Assembly (NCBI RefSeq): GCF_000445105.1 | Contig: NZ_ATDP01000091.1 | Span: 62,001 to 126,000 of the forward strand | Length of the DNA: 64,000 nt | Origin: Sphingobium lactosutens DS20 | GTDB lineage: Bacteria > Pseudomonadota > Alphaproteobacteria > Sphingomonadales > Sphingomonadaceae | Direction of reading: 5' to 3' | Shown here: one piece after another, positions 10,759 through 18,343 of the stretch | Position numbering within the stretch: the first letter of the stretch is position 1 | Layout: each line of letters starts with the position of its first letter | Made by a program: the position numbers and the translations under genes | Notes under the pieces: model-generated | Databases searched by the model: none | What the model saw: only the letters and a program-made list of their open reading frames with translations | Told to the model about the DNA's origin: nothing

Positions 10759-11931
10759 ATGACCCGCTTGTCGTATCGCCGTATCGGCGCACGCCTTCCC
10801 CGCCTCAGCCTGATGGCGGCGCTGCTGGCGACCGCCGCCTGCACGTCCGTCGGGCCCAGCACGCAGCGCGTTGCAAAAGCGGGCGAAGCCGGCAAGGCGT
10901 CCGTTCAGGGCATTCAGGTCATCCGCCTGAACGAACAGATGATCGCCGCGCGGCCAAGGCCCGCGATGCGCGACTTTGCGACCGGGCTGGGGTCTTCGCA
11001 GGCGGTCGGGGAAACCGTCGGTCCGGGCGACGTACTGACCGTCAGCATCTGGGAGGCGCCGCCCGCCGTGCTGTTCAGTTCCAACCCGCAAATGAGTTCG
11101 GTCGACACAAGCCGGGCGACCGCGCTTCCCGAATTCATCGTCGGCCAGTCCGGCGAGATTTCGGTGCCCTTCGCCGGGATGGTGCCGGTGGCGGGGCGCA
11201 CGCTGGACGCCATAGAGCGGGACATCACGCAACGTCTGCGCGGCAAGGCGCATCTGCCGCAGGTCGCCGTCCGCCTGTTGCGCAATCAGAGCGCCAATGT
11301 GTCGGTCGTCGGCGACGTCAACCAGAGCACCCGCATGCCGCTGACGCCCAAGGGCGAGCGCATTCTGGATGCCATCGCGGCTAGCGGCGGCACCAAGGCT
11401 GCGTCGGAAAAAACCGCCATCCAGGTCAGCCGCGACGGGCAGGTCTATATGATGCCGATGTCGGCGGTGATCGGCGACCCCAGCCAGAATGTCGTGCTGC
11501 GCTCGGGCGATATCGTGACCGCCCTGTATCAACCCTACAGCTTCACGGCGCTGGGTTCGGCGAGCAAGAGCCAGGAACTGAATTTCGAAGCGACCGGCAT
11601 CACGCTGGCGCAGGCGATGGGCCGCATCGGCGGCTTGCAGGATGGCCGCGCCGACGCCAAGGGCGTGTTCCTGTTCCGCTGGGAAGACCCCGCGCTGGTG
11701 CCTGATCGCGGGGCGGATGTGATGCCCGGTCCCGACGGGCGGATTCCGGTCATCTACCGTGTCGATATGCGCGACCCCGGCACCTATTTCGTGATGCAGA
11801 AATTCCTGATTCAGGACAAGGACGTACTGTATATCTCGACCAACCCCGTCGCCGAAGCCCAGCGCGTGTTCAGCCTGTTTGCTTCCACGGTTCTGCCGCT
11901 GGTCGCGATCGACAACGCGATTAACCGGTAA
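10759..11931 (+). CDS. Polysaccharide export outer-membrane lipoprotein (Wza/CtrA/BexD type)
   Basis: The 390-residue protein begins with a lipoprotein signal peptide ending in the lipobox LLATAAC (lipidated Cys28). A polysaccharide biosynthesis/export domain follows (VGPGDVLTVSIWEAPPAV, about residue 90), then SLBB-type repeats. The length is that of CtrA/BexD rather than the larger KpsD, so it probably forms the outer-membrane channel partner of the KpsE/M/T-like proteins. I chose the ATG at 10759 because AGGAG lies five bases upstream; an in-frame ATG at 10717 would add 14 residues before the signal peptide. It is the last gene of the ugd-gmd-rmd set. Confidence 0.88.
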   Translation: MTRLSYRRIGARLPRLSLMAALLATAACTSVGPSTQRVAKAGEAGKASVQGIQVIRLNEQMIAARPRPAMRDFATGLGSSQAVGETVGPGDVLTVSIWEAPPAVLFSSNPQMSSVDTSRATALPEFIVGQSGEISVPFAGMVPVAGRTLDAIERDITQRLRGKAHLPQVAVRLLRNQSANVSVVGDVNQSTRMPLTPKGERILDAIAASGGTKAASEKTAIQVSRDGQVYMMPMSAVIGDPSQNVVLRSGDIVTALYQPYSFTALGSASKSQELNFEATGITLAQAMGRIGGLQDGRADAKGVFLFRWEDPALVPDRGADVMPGPDGRIPVIYRVDMRDPGTYFVMQKFLIQDKDVLYISTNPVAEAQRVFSLFASTVLPLVAIDNAINR

Positions 11932-11950
11932 GGCAAGGCAAAGGCCGGAT

Positions 11951-11979
11951 TGGCGTCGTGCGCTCTAGCCGTGCGACGC
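11951..11979 (+). terminator. Hairpin after the export lipoprotein gene
   Basis: A seven-base stem (GGCGTCG with CGACGCC) encloses a loop of about 15 bases, 19 bases after the stop of the export lipoprotein gene. No T-tract follows, so termination is a weak inference. The convergent guanylyltransferase gene ends 12 bases further on. Confidence 0.3.
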
Positions 11980-11990
11980 CTCCCTGCCCT

Positions 11991-13091
11991 TCAGGCCGTC
12001 AATCCGGCCGCCTTCATTGCCTCGACCACGCCCCTTACATCCTGCGACCGGTCACGCGGCATCACCAGCACGCCCTGCGCCGTCGACACGACGACGCAAT
12101 CGCGCAGGCCCAGGGTCGCGACCGGCGGGCCACCATCGACATAGATGAGGTTGCCCGCACCATCGACGGTCACGGCCTCGCCCTTGACCGCATTGCCCTG
12201 CGCGTCGCGATCGCGCACCGCCCACAAGGCCGTCCAGGACCCGACGTCCGACCATCCCATGTCGACCGGCACGACGGCGGCATGATCGGTCCGCTCCATC
12301 ACCGCCACGTCGATCGAGACATTGGGGCTGGCGCAAAAGGCCGCATTGTCCGGCAGGACGAAGCCATCCTGCATCGTCGCGCGCGCCATCGCGTCGACCG
12401 CAGCCGCGCGCACGGCGGGCACATGCAAGTCCAGCTCGTCCAGCAGCACGCCGGCGCGAAACAGGAAAATGCCGCCATTCCAATAATGGCGACCACCGGC
12501 GAGATAGGTTTCGGCCAGCGCTAGCGGCGGTTTTTCCACAAATTCCGCGACGGCATGGATGCCATTGCCGGCATCGATCACATCGCCCTTGCAGATGTAG
12601 CCATAGCCGGTTTCGGGATAATGGGGCTGGATGCCGAACGTCACCAGCCTGCCATCGCGCGCCGCATCGAGCGCGCAGGCAACGGCCGCGCGAAAGGCCG
12701 CACTGTCGGCGATGACATGGTCCGACGGCATCACGAGCATCAGCGCCGACGGGTCGCGCGCGGCGATCCACGCGGCGGCGATGGCAATGGCGGGCGCGGT
12801 ATTGCGGCCTTCGGGTTCCAGCAGGATCGCCGCCGTGTCATAGCCTGCGTCGGCAAGCTGTTGCTGCACCAGCGGCCCATGTGCGCCGCTCGACACGATC
12901 AGCGGCCTTTCGAAGCCCGGCAGATCATAGGTCCGCCCGATGGTTTCCTGCAACATTGATCGCTCACCCACAAGCGGCATGAACTGCTTTGGGCAGGCGG
13001 TGTGCGAGGCCGGCCACAGGCGCGTGCCCGCGCCCCCGGACAGGATCACCGGATAGATTGTGGTCGAAGAAGAAGAGGAAGAAATGGTCAA
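11991..13091 (-). CDS. manC: Mannose-1-phosphate guanylyltransferase
   Basis: The enzyme makes GDP-mannose from GTP and mannose-1-phosphate. The 366-residue protein has the signature LSGGAGTRLWPAS, PSDHVI for metal and nucleotide binding, and FVEKP. It lacks the C-terminal cupin (phosphomannose isomerase) domain of the roughly 470-residue bifunctional ManC/AlgA proteins, so it is monofunctional and an isomerase must exist elsewhere. No ATG is available near the domain start; I use the TTG at 13091, preceded by AGGGA. A run of six serines precedes the catalytic domain. Its product feeds gmd. Confidence 0.9.
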   Translation of the reverse strand: MTISSSSSSTTIYPVILSGGAGTRLWPASHTACPKQFMPLVGERSMLQETIGRTYDLPGFERPLIVSSGAHGPLVQQQLADAGYDTAAILLEPEGRNTAPAIAIAAAWIAARDPSALMLVMPSDHVIADSAAFRAAVACALDAARDGRLVTFGIQPHYPETGYGYICKGDVIDAGNGIHAVAEFVEKPPLALAETYLAGGRHYWNGGIFLFRAGVLLDELDLHVPAVRAAAVDAMARATMQDGFVLPDNAAFCASPNVSIDVAVMERTDHAAVVPVDMGWSDVGSWTALWAVRDRDAQGNAVKGEAVTVDGAGNLIYVDGGPPVATLGLRDCVVVSTAQGVLVMPRDRSQDVRGVVEAMKAAGLTA

Positions 13092-13372
13092 AATCCCTGA
13101 TGGCGGCGCGTGATGATCCGCGGCCCTAGCATGAAAGGCGTAAAGAAATACGCATTGATGCGGCCCTGTCTATGAAGCGGCGGATGGCGATGCAATCCAT
13201 CGCGATCGGCCACGCTCTTTTTCCTCTTAATGCGGCTAGGGACGCTCCCCAGCCGCGGGACCAATACCGCCACGAACGGGACGATCCGCGAAAAAAGGCT
13301 GTTCGCGCCTGCACTGTGCCGATATGTCGAGCCGAGCGGTTCGCCTGGCGGGCCGGCAATCGGGGGATTTGA

Positions 13373-14164
13373 ATGGATTGGTTACACGCGATCGCCGGGC
13401 TGTTCGTCGGTGTCATGGTGGGCATGACGGGCGTTGGCGGCGGATCGCTGATGGCGCCGATCCTGATCCTGCTGTTCGGCGTGTCGCCCACCACGGCGGT
13501 CGGCACCGACCTGTGGTTCGCGGCGATCACCAAATCCGTCGGCGGCTTCGTCCATCATCATCATGGCGGGGCGGAGGGCCGGCCCGATTATGAAGTCATC
13601 AAGCGGCTATGCCTGGGCAGCCTGCCCGCGGCCGTCATCATCCTGATCCTGCTGTCGCAGATCGACGCGCAGCAGATCAAGGGCGGCCTCATCATGAACG
13701 CGCTGGGCGTGGTGCTGATCCTTACCGCCATCGCCACGCTGTTTCGCGGGCGGTTTCACCATATGGCGGTGCATGCGCGCAAGGATACCGCGCGCAATTT
13801 CCTGCGCTATCAGGCCGGCCTCACCGTGGCGGCCGGCGCGCTGCTGGGCGCGATGGTCACGCTGACGTCGGTTGGCGCAGGCGCGCTGGGCGCGACCTTG
13901 TTGCTGGCGCTCTATCCGCTGCGGATGCGGCTGCAAAAGCTGATCGCGACCGACATCGTCCATGCCGTGCCGCTGACGTTGGTGGCGGGCCTGGGGCATT
14001 TGTTCATCGGCAATTTCAACCTGTTGCTGCTGCTCAACCTGCTGGCAGGGTCGATCCCCGGCATCATCATCGGGTCGATGCTGGCGTCCAAGGTGCCGGA
14101 GAAGGTGTTGCAGCCGCTTCTGGCCTGCGTTCTGGTGGTGGCGGGCTGGCGCCTGCTGGGATAA
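13373..14164 (+). CDS. TauE/SafE-family sulfite/anion permease
   Basis: The 263-residue protein is almost entirely hydrophobic, with seven or eight membrane segments and the duplicated TauE/SafE fold. GVGGGSLMAPILILLFG is the family's N-terminal motif, and LTSVGAGALGATLLLALYP is its repeat in the second half. Members export sulfite, sulfoacetate or other organosulfur anions. Its closeness to a sulfotransferase-containing capsule locus is suggestive but not evidence of a shared role. It is flanked by genes on the other strand and seems monocistronic. Confidence 0.88.
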   Translation: MDWLHAIAGLFVGVMVGMTGVGGGSLMAPILILLFGVSPTTAVGTDLWFAAITKSVGGFVHHHHGGAEGRPDYEVIKRLCLGSLPAAVIILILLSQIDAQQIKGGLIMNALGVVLILTAIATLFRGRFHHMAVHARKDTARNFLRYQAGLTVAAGALLGAMVTLTSVGAGALGATLLLALYPLRMRLQKLIATDIVHAVPLTLVAGLGHLFIGNFNLLLLLNLLAGSIPGIIIGSMLASKVPEKVLQPLLACVLVVAGWRLLG

Positions 14165-14179
14165 TCCGCGACCGTGGCG

Positions 14180-15310
14180 TCAAGTCGCCAGCAGCCGATC
14201 CACCACATCCCGCCACGATCGCGTGACCGCGTCCATGCCAAAAGCGTCGACGCGCTCTTGCGGGCGAAGCTGCGTCGCCGGATCGATCTGCTTCATCATG
14301 GCAAGCGCCATCGCGCCGGCATCCGCCGGGTCGAACAGCCGGCCATAGCGCCCATCCTCCAGCAATTGCGCGGCGTTGCCCGCGCTAATCGACGCGACGC
14401 AGGGTGCGCCCACCGCCATCGCCTCCAACAGCACATTGGCCAATCCTTCCCACCAGGACGGCAGCACGAACGCGTCGCAACGCGCCAGCCAGGGGAAGAC
14501 ATTGGCGACGGTCCCCGGCAGGGCCAGGTCGTCGCCAATGCCCAGGTGCCGGGCCTGCGCCAGCAATCGCGCGCGGGCGTCGTCGCGACTTTCGCCCAAT
14601 AGGATGAGCCGTGCGGGCCTTTGCCGGCGCACCAGCGCGAAGGCGCGCAGCAGGGTGTCAAAATTCTTCTGCGGCGCAAGGCGGCCGATGGCCAGCAGCA
14701 CGGGCCTGTCGCCACCCAGCCAGGGATGCGGCGCTGCGTCGCCGATCCGGGCGCGCGCCGCTTCCTTGTCGATGCCATTGGCAATGACGGTGACGCGTCC
14801 GGCCCGCTCGGCGGCGGCGAAGGCCGGGGTTTCGGACAAGGTCGGCGACACCAGCACCAGATGCGCTGCATCCGCCGCGATCAGGCGCGCCATGCCGGTC
14901 CTGGCCCATCGCGTCCATCGGCCCGACGGCGCAGTCGGCACGCGGCGCATGAGGTCGTTGCTGATGCGGTAGAGCCGTTTCGCGCCGCGCATGCCCAGGC
15001 TTCCGGCCCAGACGGTGCCATGCCCATGATTGCCGGCCGATATCAAAAGGCGCGGCCGGTGGGTGCGCAGATGCCGGTGGAGCGCGATCGCCGCGTCGAC
15101 CTTCTCGCGCAGGCGGGAGCGGCCCGCGCCCGGCAATAGCGCATGATGCAGCACACCCGCCACGCCCTCCCCGCCCGGCAACGCCGTCACCAGTTGCACG
15201 TCATGACCGGCCAGCGTCAGGTCGGCGGCAATCAGCCGCGCATTGCGCACGACGCCGGTCGCCGCCAGCGCGTGGACATAGATGCAGATCACCGGCCGCG
15301 CCGATCCCAT
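14180..15310 (-). CDS. GT4-family glycosyltransferase
   Basis: This 376-residue GT-B enzyme starts MGSARPVICIYVHALAATG and has the glycine-containing acceptor loop GVVRNARLIAADL near residue 20. AIGRLAPQKNFDTLLRAFA opens the nucleotide-sugar domain, and PSWWEGLANVLLEAM carries the E-x7-E motif. I use the ATG at 15310, which overlaps the end of the ATP-grasp gene by 22 bases; the open frame continues upstream but encodes arginine-rich shadow sequence. It is the last gene of a four-gene operon with two ATP-grasp enzymes and a nucleotidyltransferase. The sugar transferred is unknown. Confidence 0.88.
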   Translation of the reverse strand: MGSARPVICIYVHALAATGVVRNARLIAADLTLAGHDVQLVTALPGGEGVAGVLHHALLPGAGRSRLREKVDAAIALHRHLRTHRPRLLISAGNHGHGTVWAGSLGMRGAKRLYRISNDLMRRVPTAPSGRWTRWARTGMARLIAADAAHLVLVSPTLSETPAFAAAERAGRVTVIANGIDKEAARARIGDAAPHPWLGGDRPVLLAIGRLAPQKNFDTLLRAFALVRRQRPARLILLGESRDDARARLLAQARHLGIGDDLALPGTVANVFPWLARCDAFVLPSWWEGLANVLLEAMAVGAPCVASISAGNAAQLLEDGRYGRLFDPADAGAMALAMMKQIDPATQLRPQERVDAFGMDAVTRSWRDVVDRLLAT

Positions 15311-16377
15311 GCCATGACAGGCGCGCGCCGCCAGCGCTCGACCGGCAGATGCACAAGATGATGCCGATAGAGCGCACCAAGCCGCGTATCCGACACCCCG
15401 CGCCCGCTGACCAGTTGCACTATGTCCGTTCCGGGATTCCAATTGCCCTCGACCAGCACGGGGCCGCCGGACGTCAGGCCGACATCCCACCCGATGACGA
15501 TGAAACCATCTTTAAAAACTCGATGGGCGCGCAGCGCGAGTGCAATCGCATCGGCCAGATTGGGGACGGGCACGCCCTTGATCGGCGCGCCGCTCACCGG
15601 GTGCCGCTCCAGCGCGACGACGGCCTGCCCGCTTTGGCGCCAAGCCGCCATGCAGCATCCGGCGCTATCGACCCCCAGCACAAGGTTGCCGGCGTTGAAA
15701 TTATCGACCGGACGCGGCCCGCCGGCCGACAGGCGCAACGCCAGGTCGCAGGCTTCGGGCAATCCGTCTTCGTTGAGGCAGGTGACGACCCGCAAGGTGG
15801 GGAGCGCGCCGGGGGAAAGGTCGCTCAGCCGCTCATGCGTCGCCAGCCTTCGCTGGATCACGCCGCCTTTGCGCCCCAGAGCGGTGAGGCGCGCGCGCAA
15901 TTGCATGTCGCTGATCGCGCCTGACGGACCGCGCCAGCCATCATCTTTCCGCGTGTAGCGCTCCACCCCCTGCCCCTTCGATCGAAAGCTGGGCTTGGCG
16001 ATGATGTCGCTTTCATGTGCCAGCCAGTCCGCAAGATCCTGCGCCTCGGGATCGCAGGCAGGCGGGATCGGCAACCCGGCTTCCTGCGCCTTGAGCGCGA
16101 AAAGCTGCTTGTTCTTGAGCGGATTGGCGGCGAGCGGAAAGGCGGCGGGGTTGAGCAGGCGGTGCAATGCCTTGCGATCCCGCATCGACAGGCCGGATCG
16201 CCGCACGCTGTCGGGCAGCAGCAGCTTTTCGCTCGCGCTCCATCCGCCCTGCCCCATGATCGCCAGCCAATGCGACAGCAGGCGAGCGCCCCGCGGCCAA
16301 TGGGCGCGCAGTCCGCCATGATAGGCTGCCAGCAGGCTGTTATCGTCCTGCGGCGGGACCGCGCAGAGGGTCAGCAA
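15289..16377 (-). CDS. Sugar-transfer-associated ATP-grasp protein
   Basis: The 362-residue protein matches the ATP-grasp type found near glycosyltransferases in polysaccharide loci (the ATPgrasp_ST family, by recognition). KNKQLFALKAQEAGLPIPP opens the ATP-grasp fold, IIAKPSFRSKGQGVERY is the lysine-containing ATP-binding strand, and VIGWDVGLTSGGPVLVEGN carries the acidic metal-binding residues. Such enzymes are thought to ligate an amino or carboxyl group of a sugar to another group; the actual substrate is unknown. It starts three bases after the nucleotidyltransferase stop, so the genes are coupled. Confidence 0.82.
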   Translation of the reverse strand: MLTLCAVPPQDDNSLLAAYHGGLRAHWPRGARLLSHWLAIMGQGGWSASEKLLLPDSVRRSGLSMRDRKALHRLLNPAAFPLAANPLKNKQLFALKAQEAGLPIPPACDPEAQDLADWLAHESDIIAKPSFRSKGQGVERYTRKDDGWRGPSGAISDMQLRARLTALGRKGGVIQRRLATHERLSDLSPGALPTLRVVTCLNEDGLPEACDLALRLSAGGPRPVDNFNAGNLVLGVDSAGCCMAAWRQSGQAVVALERHPVSGAPIKGVPVPNLADAIALALRAHRVFKDGFIVIGWDVGLTSGGPVLVEGNWNPGTDIVQLVSGRGVSDTRLGALYRHHLVHLPVERWRRAPVMAWDRRGR

Positions 16378-16380
16378 GAC

Positions 16381-17196
16381 TTATTCCGCCGCCTGGGCCA
16401 GGGGAGATCGCTGCTCCAGCAGCTGCGACGCCACGCCATGGGAGCGTTCATTGTCGACATCGATCGCCGCCGCCCCGTCCGACAGGATCACCGGCGCGAT
16501 CGTCATGCGAAAGCGACGCGAAAAGCGGGCGAACGTGTCCGCCAGCGTGCCGATGCCAAAGCGAAACCGAATGAGGTTGAGCAGCCCAAAGGCGCCGATG
16601 ATGCGCGCAGGATGCTTCACGAACTGACCGCCGCTGCGGAACGTCTCGGCCGCTGTCAGCGCTGCCGCATTCTTCAGCCAGTAGGTGTTGCAATTGGAAT
16701 AGCTGTCGCATGCGAAGCGATAGAATTTGCGCTGCCCCTGCGGATGCGCGGCCAGCACGAAATCGCGGCGGGTGAAGGCGACGGCGGCGTCCGCGCCCTG
16801 CGCCTTGCAGCCTTCAATCATCTCGCCGACCGTTTCCGGCGTCAGCAGTACATTATCGGCCGTGGTGATGAGCAGCGGGAAGGCCGCGCCCTGCGCCGCC
16901 GCCAGCACCGAATCGACCAGATTGGGCCGCGCCGCCACAGGCATCAGCCGGCCGGTCGCAATCAGCCCGCGCAGCAGGGGCAGGCTTTGCAGGACGGCCG
17001 GGTCTTCGATGGCAACGCGGATCTGCCCGATCCGCTCGCTCGCCGCCAGCGCGTCGATCACATGCACCAGCATGGGCTGGCCCGCCACCGGGACCAGGCA
17101 TTTATGCGTCACGCCCGCCCCCTGCGCCAGCGGGTCGGTCGCTCCGTCGCGCTTGCCGGCCAGCACCAGCGCGCTCGTCCTGCCGTCCATCGGCAT
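16381..17196 (-). CDS. Nucleotidyltransferase of the NTP-transferase (MobA-like) fold
   Basis: The 271-residue protein has the nucleotide-binding loop LVLAGKRDG near residue 10, HKCLVPVAGQPMLVHVIDAL about 20 residues later, and TTADN as the likely metal-binding strand end. These fit sugar- or alcohol-phosphate nucleotidyltransferases of the GT-A-like fold. The second half (KFYRFACDSYSNCNTYWLKN and the C-terminal helices) is not one I can assign to a named family. The ATG at 17196 shares one base with the upstream ATP-grasp stop (TGATG). It probably activates a phosphorylated sugar or polyol for the same pathway. Confidence 0.75.
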   Translation of the reverse strand: MPMDGRTSALVLAGKRDGATDPLAQGAGVTHKCLVPVAGQPMLVHVIDALAASERIGQIRVAIEDPAVLQSLPLLRGLIATGRLMPVAARPNLVDSVLAAAQGAAFPLLITTADNVLLTPETVGEMIEGCKAQGADAAVAFTRRDFVLAAHPQGQRKFYRFACDSYSNCNTYWLKNAAALTAAETFRSGGQFVKHPARIIGAFGLLNLIRFRFGIGTLADTFARFSRRFRMTIAPVILSDGAAAIDVDNERSHGVASQLLEQRSPLAQAAE

Positions 17197-18227
17197 CAGG
17201 CCGCAACCTTGATCGGCGCTTCGGTCAGCAATCCCTGCCGCTCCAGGCTGTGGCCGATGATGGTTTCGACCAGCATCGCATGATCGACGCCAATCGACCG
17301 GGCGGAGCGCGCTATGGTTTTCTTCGACCACAGGTTGCAGGACAGGTTGACCTCCATGAACTGCACCGCGCCGCTCATCGGGTCATAGCGAAATTCGAAC
17401 CGGCCATAATCGAACGGCCAGAGTTCGGGCACCAGCCGCCGGGTCATATCCTCCAATTGCGTCAGCAGCGCCCGATCCTCGACCAGCACCAGCGGATCGT
17501 CGCCCGCGTCGATCAGGCCGCGCTTTTCCTCATGACTGCGCGCGCGATGGGGGTCGGCCGGCACATACATCATTGGCGGCAATATCCAGGGCTGCCCGCC
17601 GCTGCTGCCCACGACCGGGACCGCGACGTCGAGCAGCGGCGCCCAGGCTTCGACCAGCACGTCATGCCCTTCCCCATGCAGATAATCGATCTGTGCCCTT
17701 GCTTGGGTCCAGTCGTCGACCATCGCCAGCCCCCAGGACGCCGAGGAGGCGTTGGGCTTGACCACCAGCCGATCGGCGTGGAAAGCGGGTTCGGCGGGCA
17801 GGCCGCCCCGGCGGAACAGCTGCGCCGGCATGGTCGGCACGCCATGGGCGCGGGCGATCATCTTGCTGAGATATTTGTCATCCGACACGCCGCGCAGGAT
17901 CGGGCTTGCGCCCAGATGCGGCATATCGCGCCAGCTGAGCAGCAACGGCGCCATCATCTCGCTATTCTGAAACCCGCCCCGATTGAGCAGGGTGACGACG
18001 AAATCCGCGTCCGGTCGTTCGAACAGCGCCTCATAGCTGTCGGCGACGCGGATATGGAGGCCGATCTCCTCCATCGTCGTGCGCATTTCATGATGATAGA
18101 CGGCATGGTTGCCGTCCACCGCGTGGGGCGTGCCGGATGCACGCGCATGTTTGGCGAGGAAGAGGATACGCAGTCGCGCCTTGTCGGCAGGCGATATGCG
18201 CACGCAGCGGTCGATAGGCGTCATCAT
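17196..18227 (-). CDS. D-Ala-D-Ala-ligase-like ATP-grasp protein
   Basis: The 343-residue protein has an ATP-grasp layout: SDDKYLSKMIARAHGVPTMP opens the small subdomain, RLVVKPNASSASWGLA is the ATP-binding loop, DVLVEAW matches the adenine-pocket strand, and FMEVNLSCNLWSKK replaces the usual EVNTxPG metal-binding motif of D-Ala-D-Ala ligases. The Glu and Asn are kept but the following residues differ, so the substrate is probably not D-alanine. It is the first gene of a tight operon with a nucleotidyltransferase, a second ATP-grasp and a glycosyltransferase. It probably forms an amide or ester bond on a sugar or amino acid. Confidence 0.78.
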   Translation of the reverse strand: MMTPIDRCVRISPADKARLRILFLAKHARASGTPHAVDGNHAVYHHEMRTTMEEIGLHIRVADSYEALFERPDADFVVTLLNRGGFQNSEMMAPLLLSWRDMPHLGASPILRGVSDDKYLSKMIARAHGVPTMPAQLFRRGGLPAEPAFHADRLVVKPNASSASWGLAMVDDWTQARAQIDYLHGEGHDVLVEAWAPLLDVAVPVVGSSGGQPWILPPMMYVPADPHRARSHEEKRGLIDAGDDPLVLVEDRALLTQLEDMTRRLVPELWPFDYGRFEFRYDPMSGAVQFMEVNLSCNLWSKKTIARSARSIGVDHAMLVETIIGHSLERQGLLTEAPIKVAA

Positions 18228-18343
18228 GCGCCTTCATCTAGCCTGCCTGCATGACGCCGCCTTGACGCGCCCATGACCACCGCGCGTCGATGACGCGACA
18301 CCGGCATGACCGATTTATGCAGGCGATATGTCAGCCCGCGCGG

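Noticed and set aside
13088-13273. A 61-residue reverse-strand frame before manC
   Set aside because: Composition is basic and random-looking, and no ribosome-binding site is evident; the stretch is better taken as the manC upstream region.
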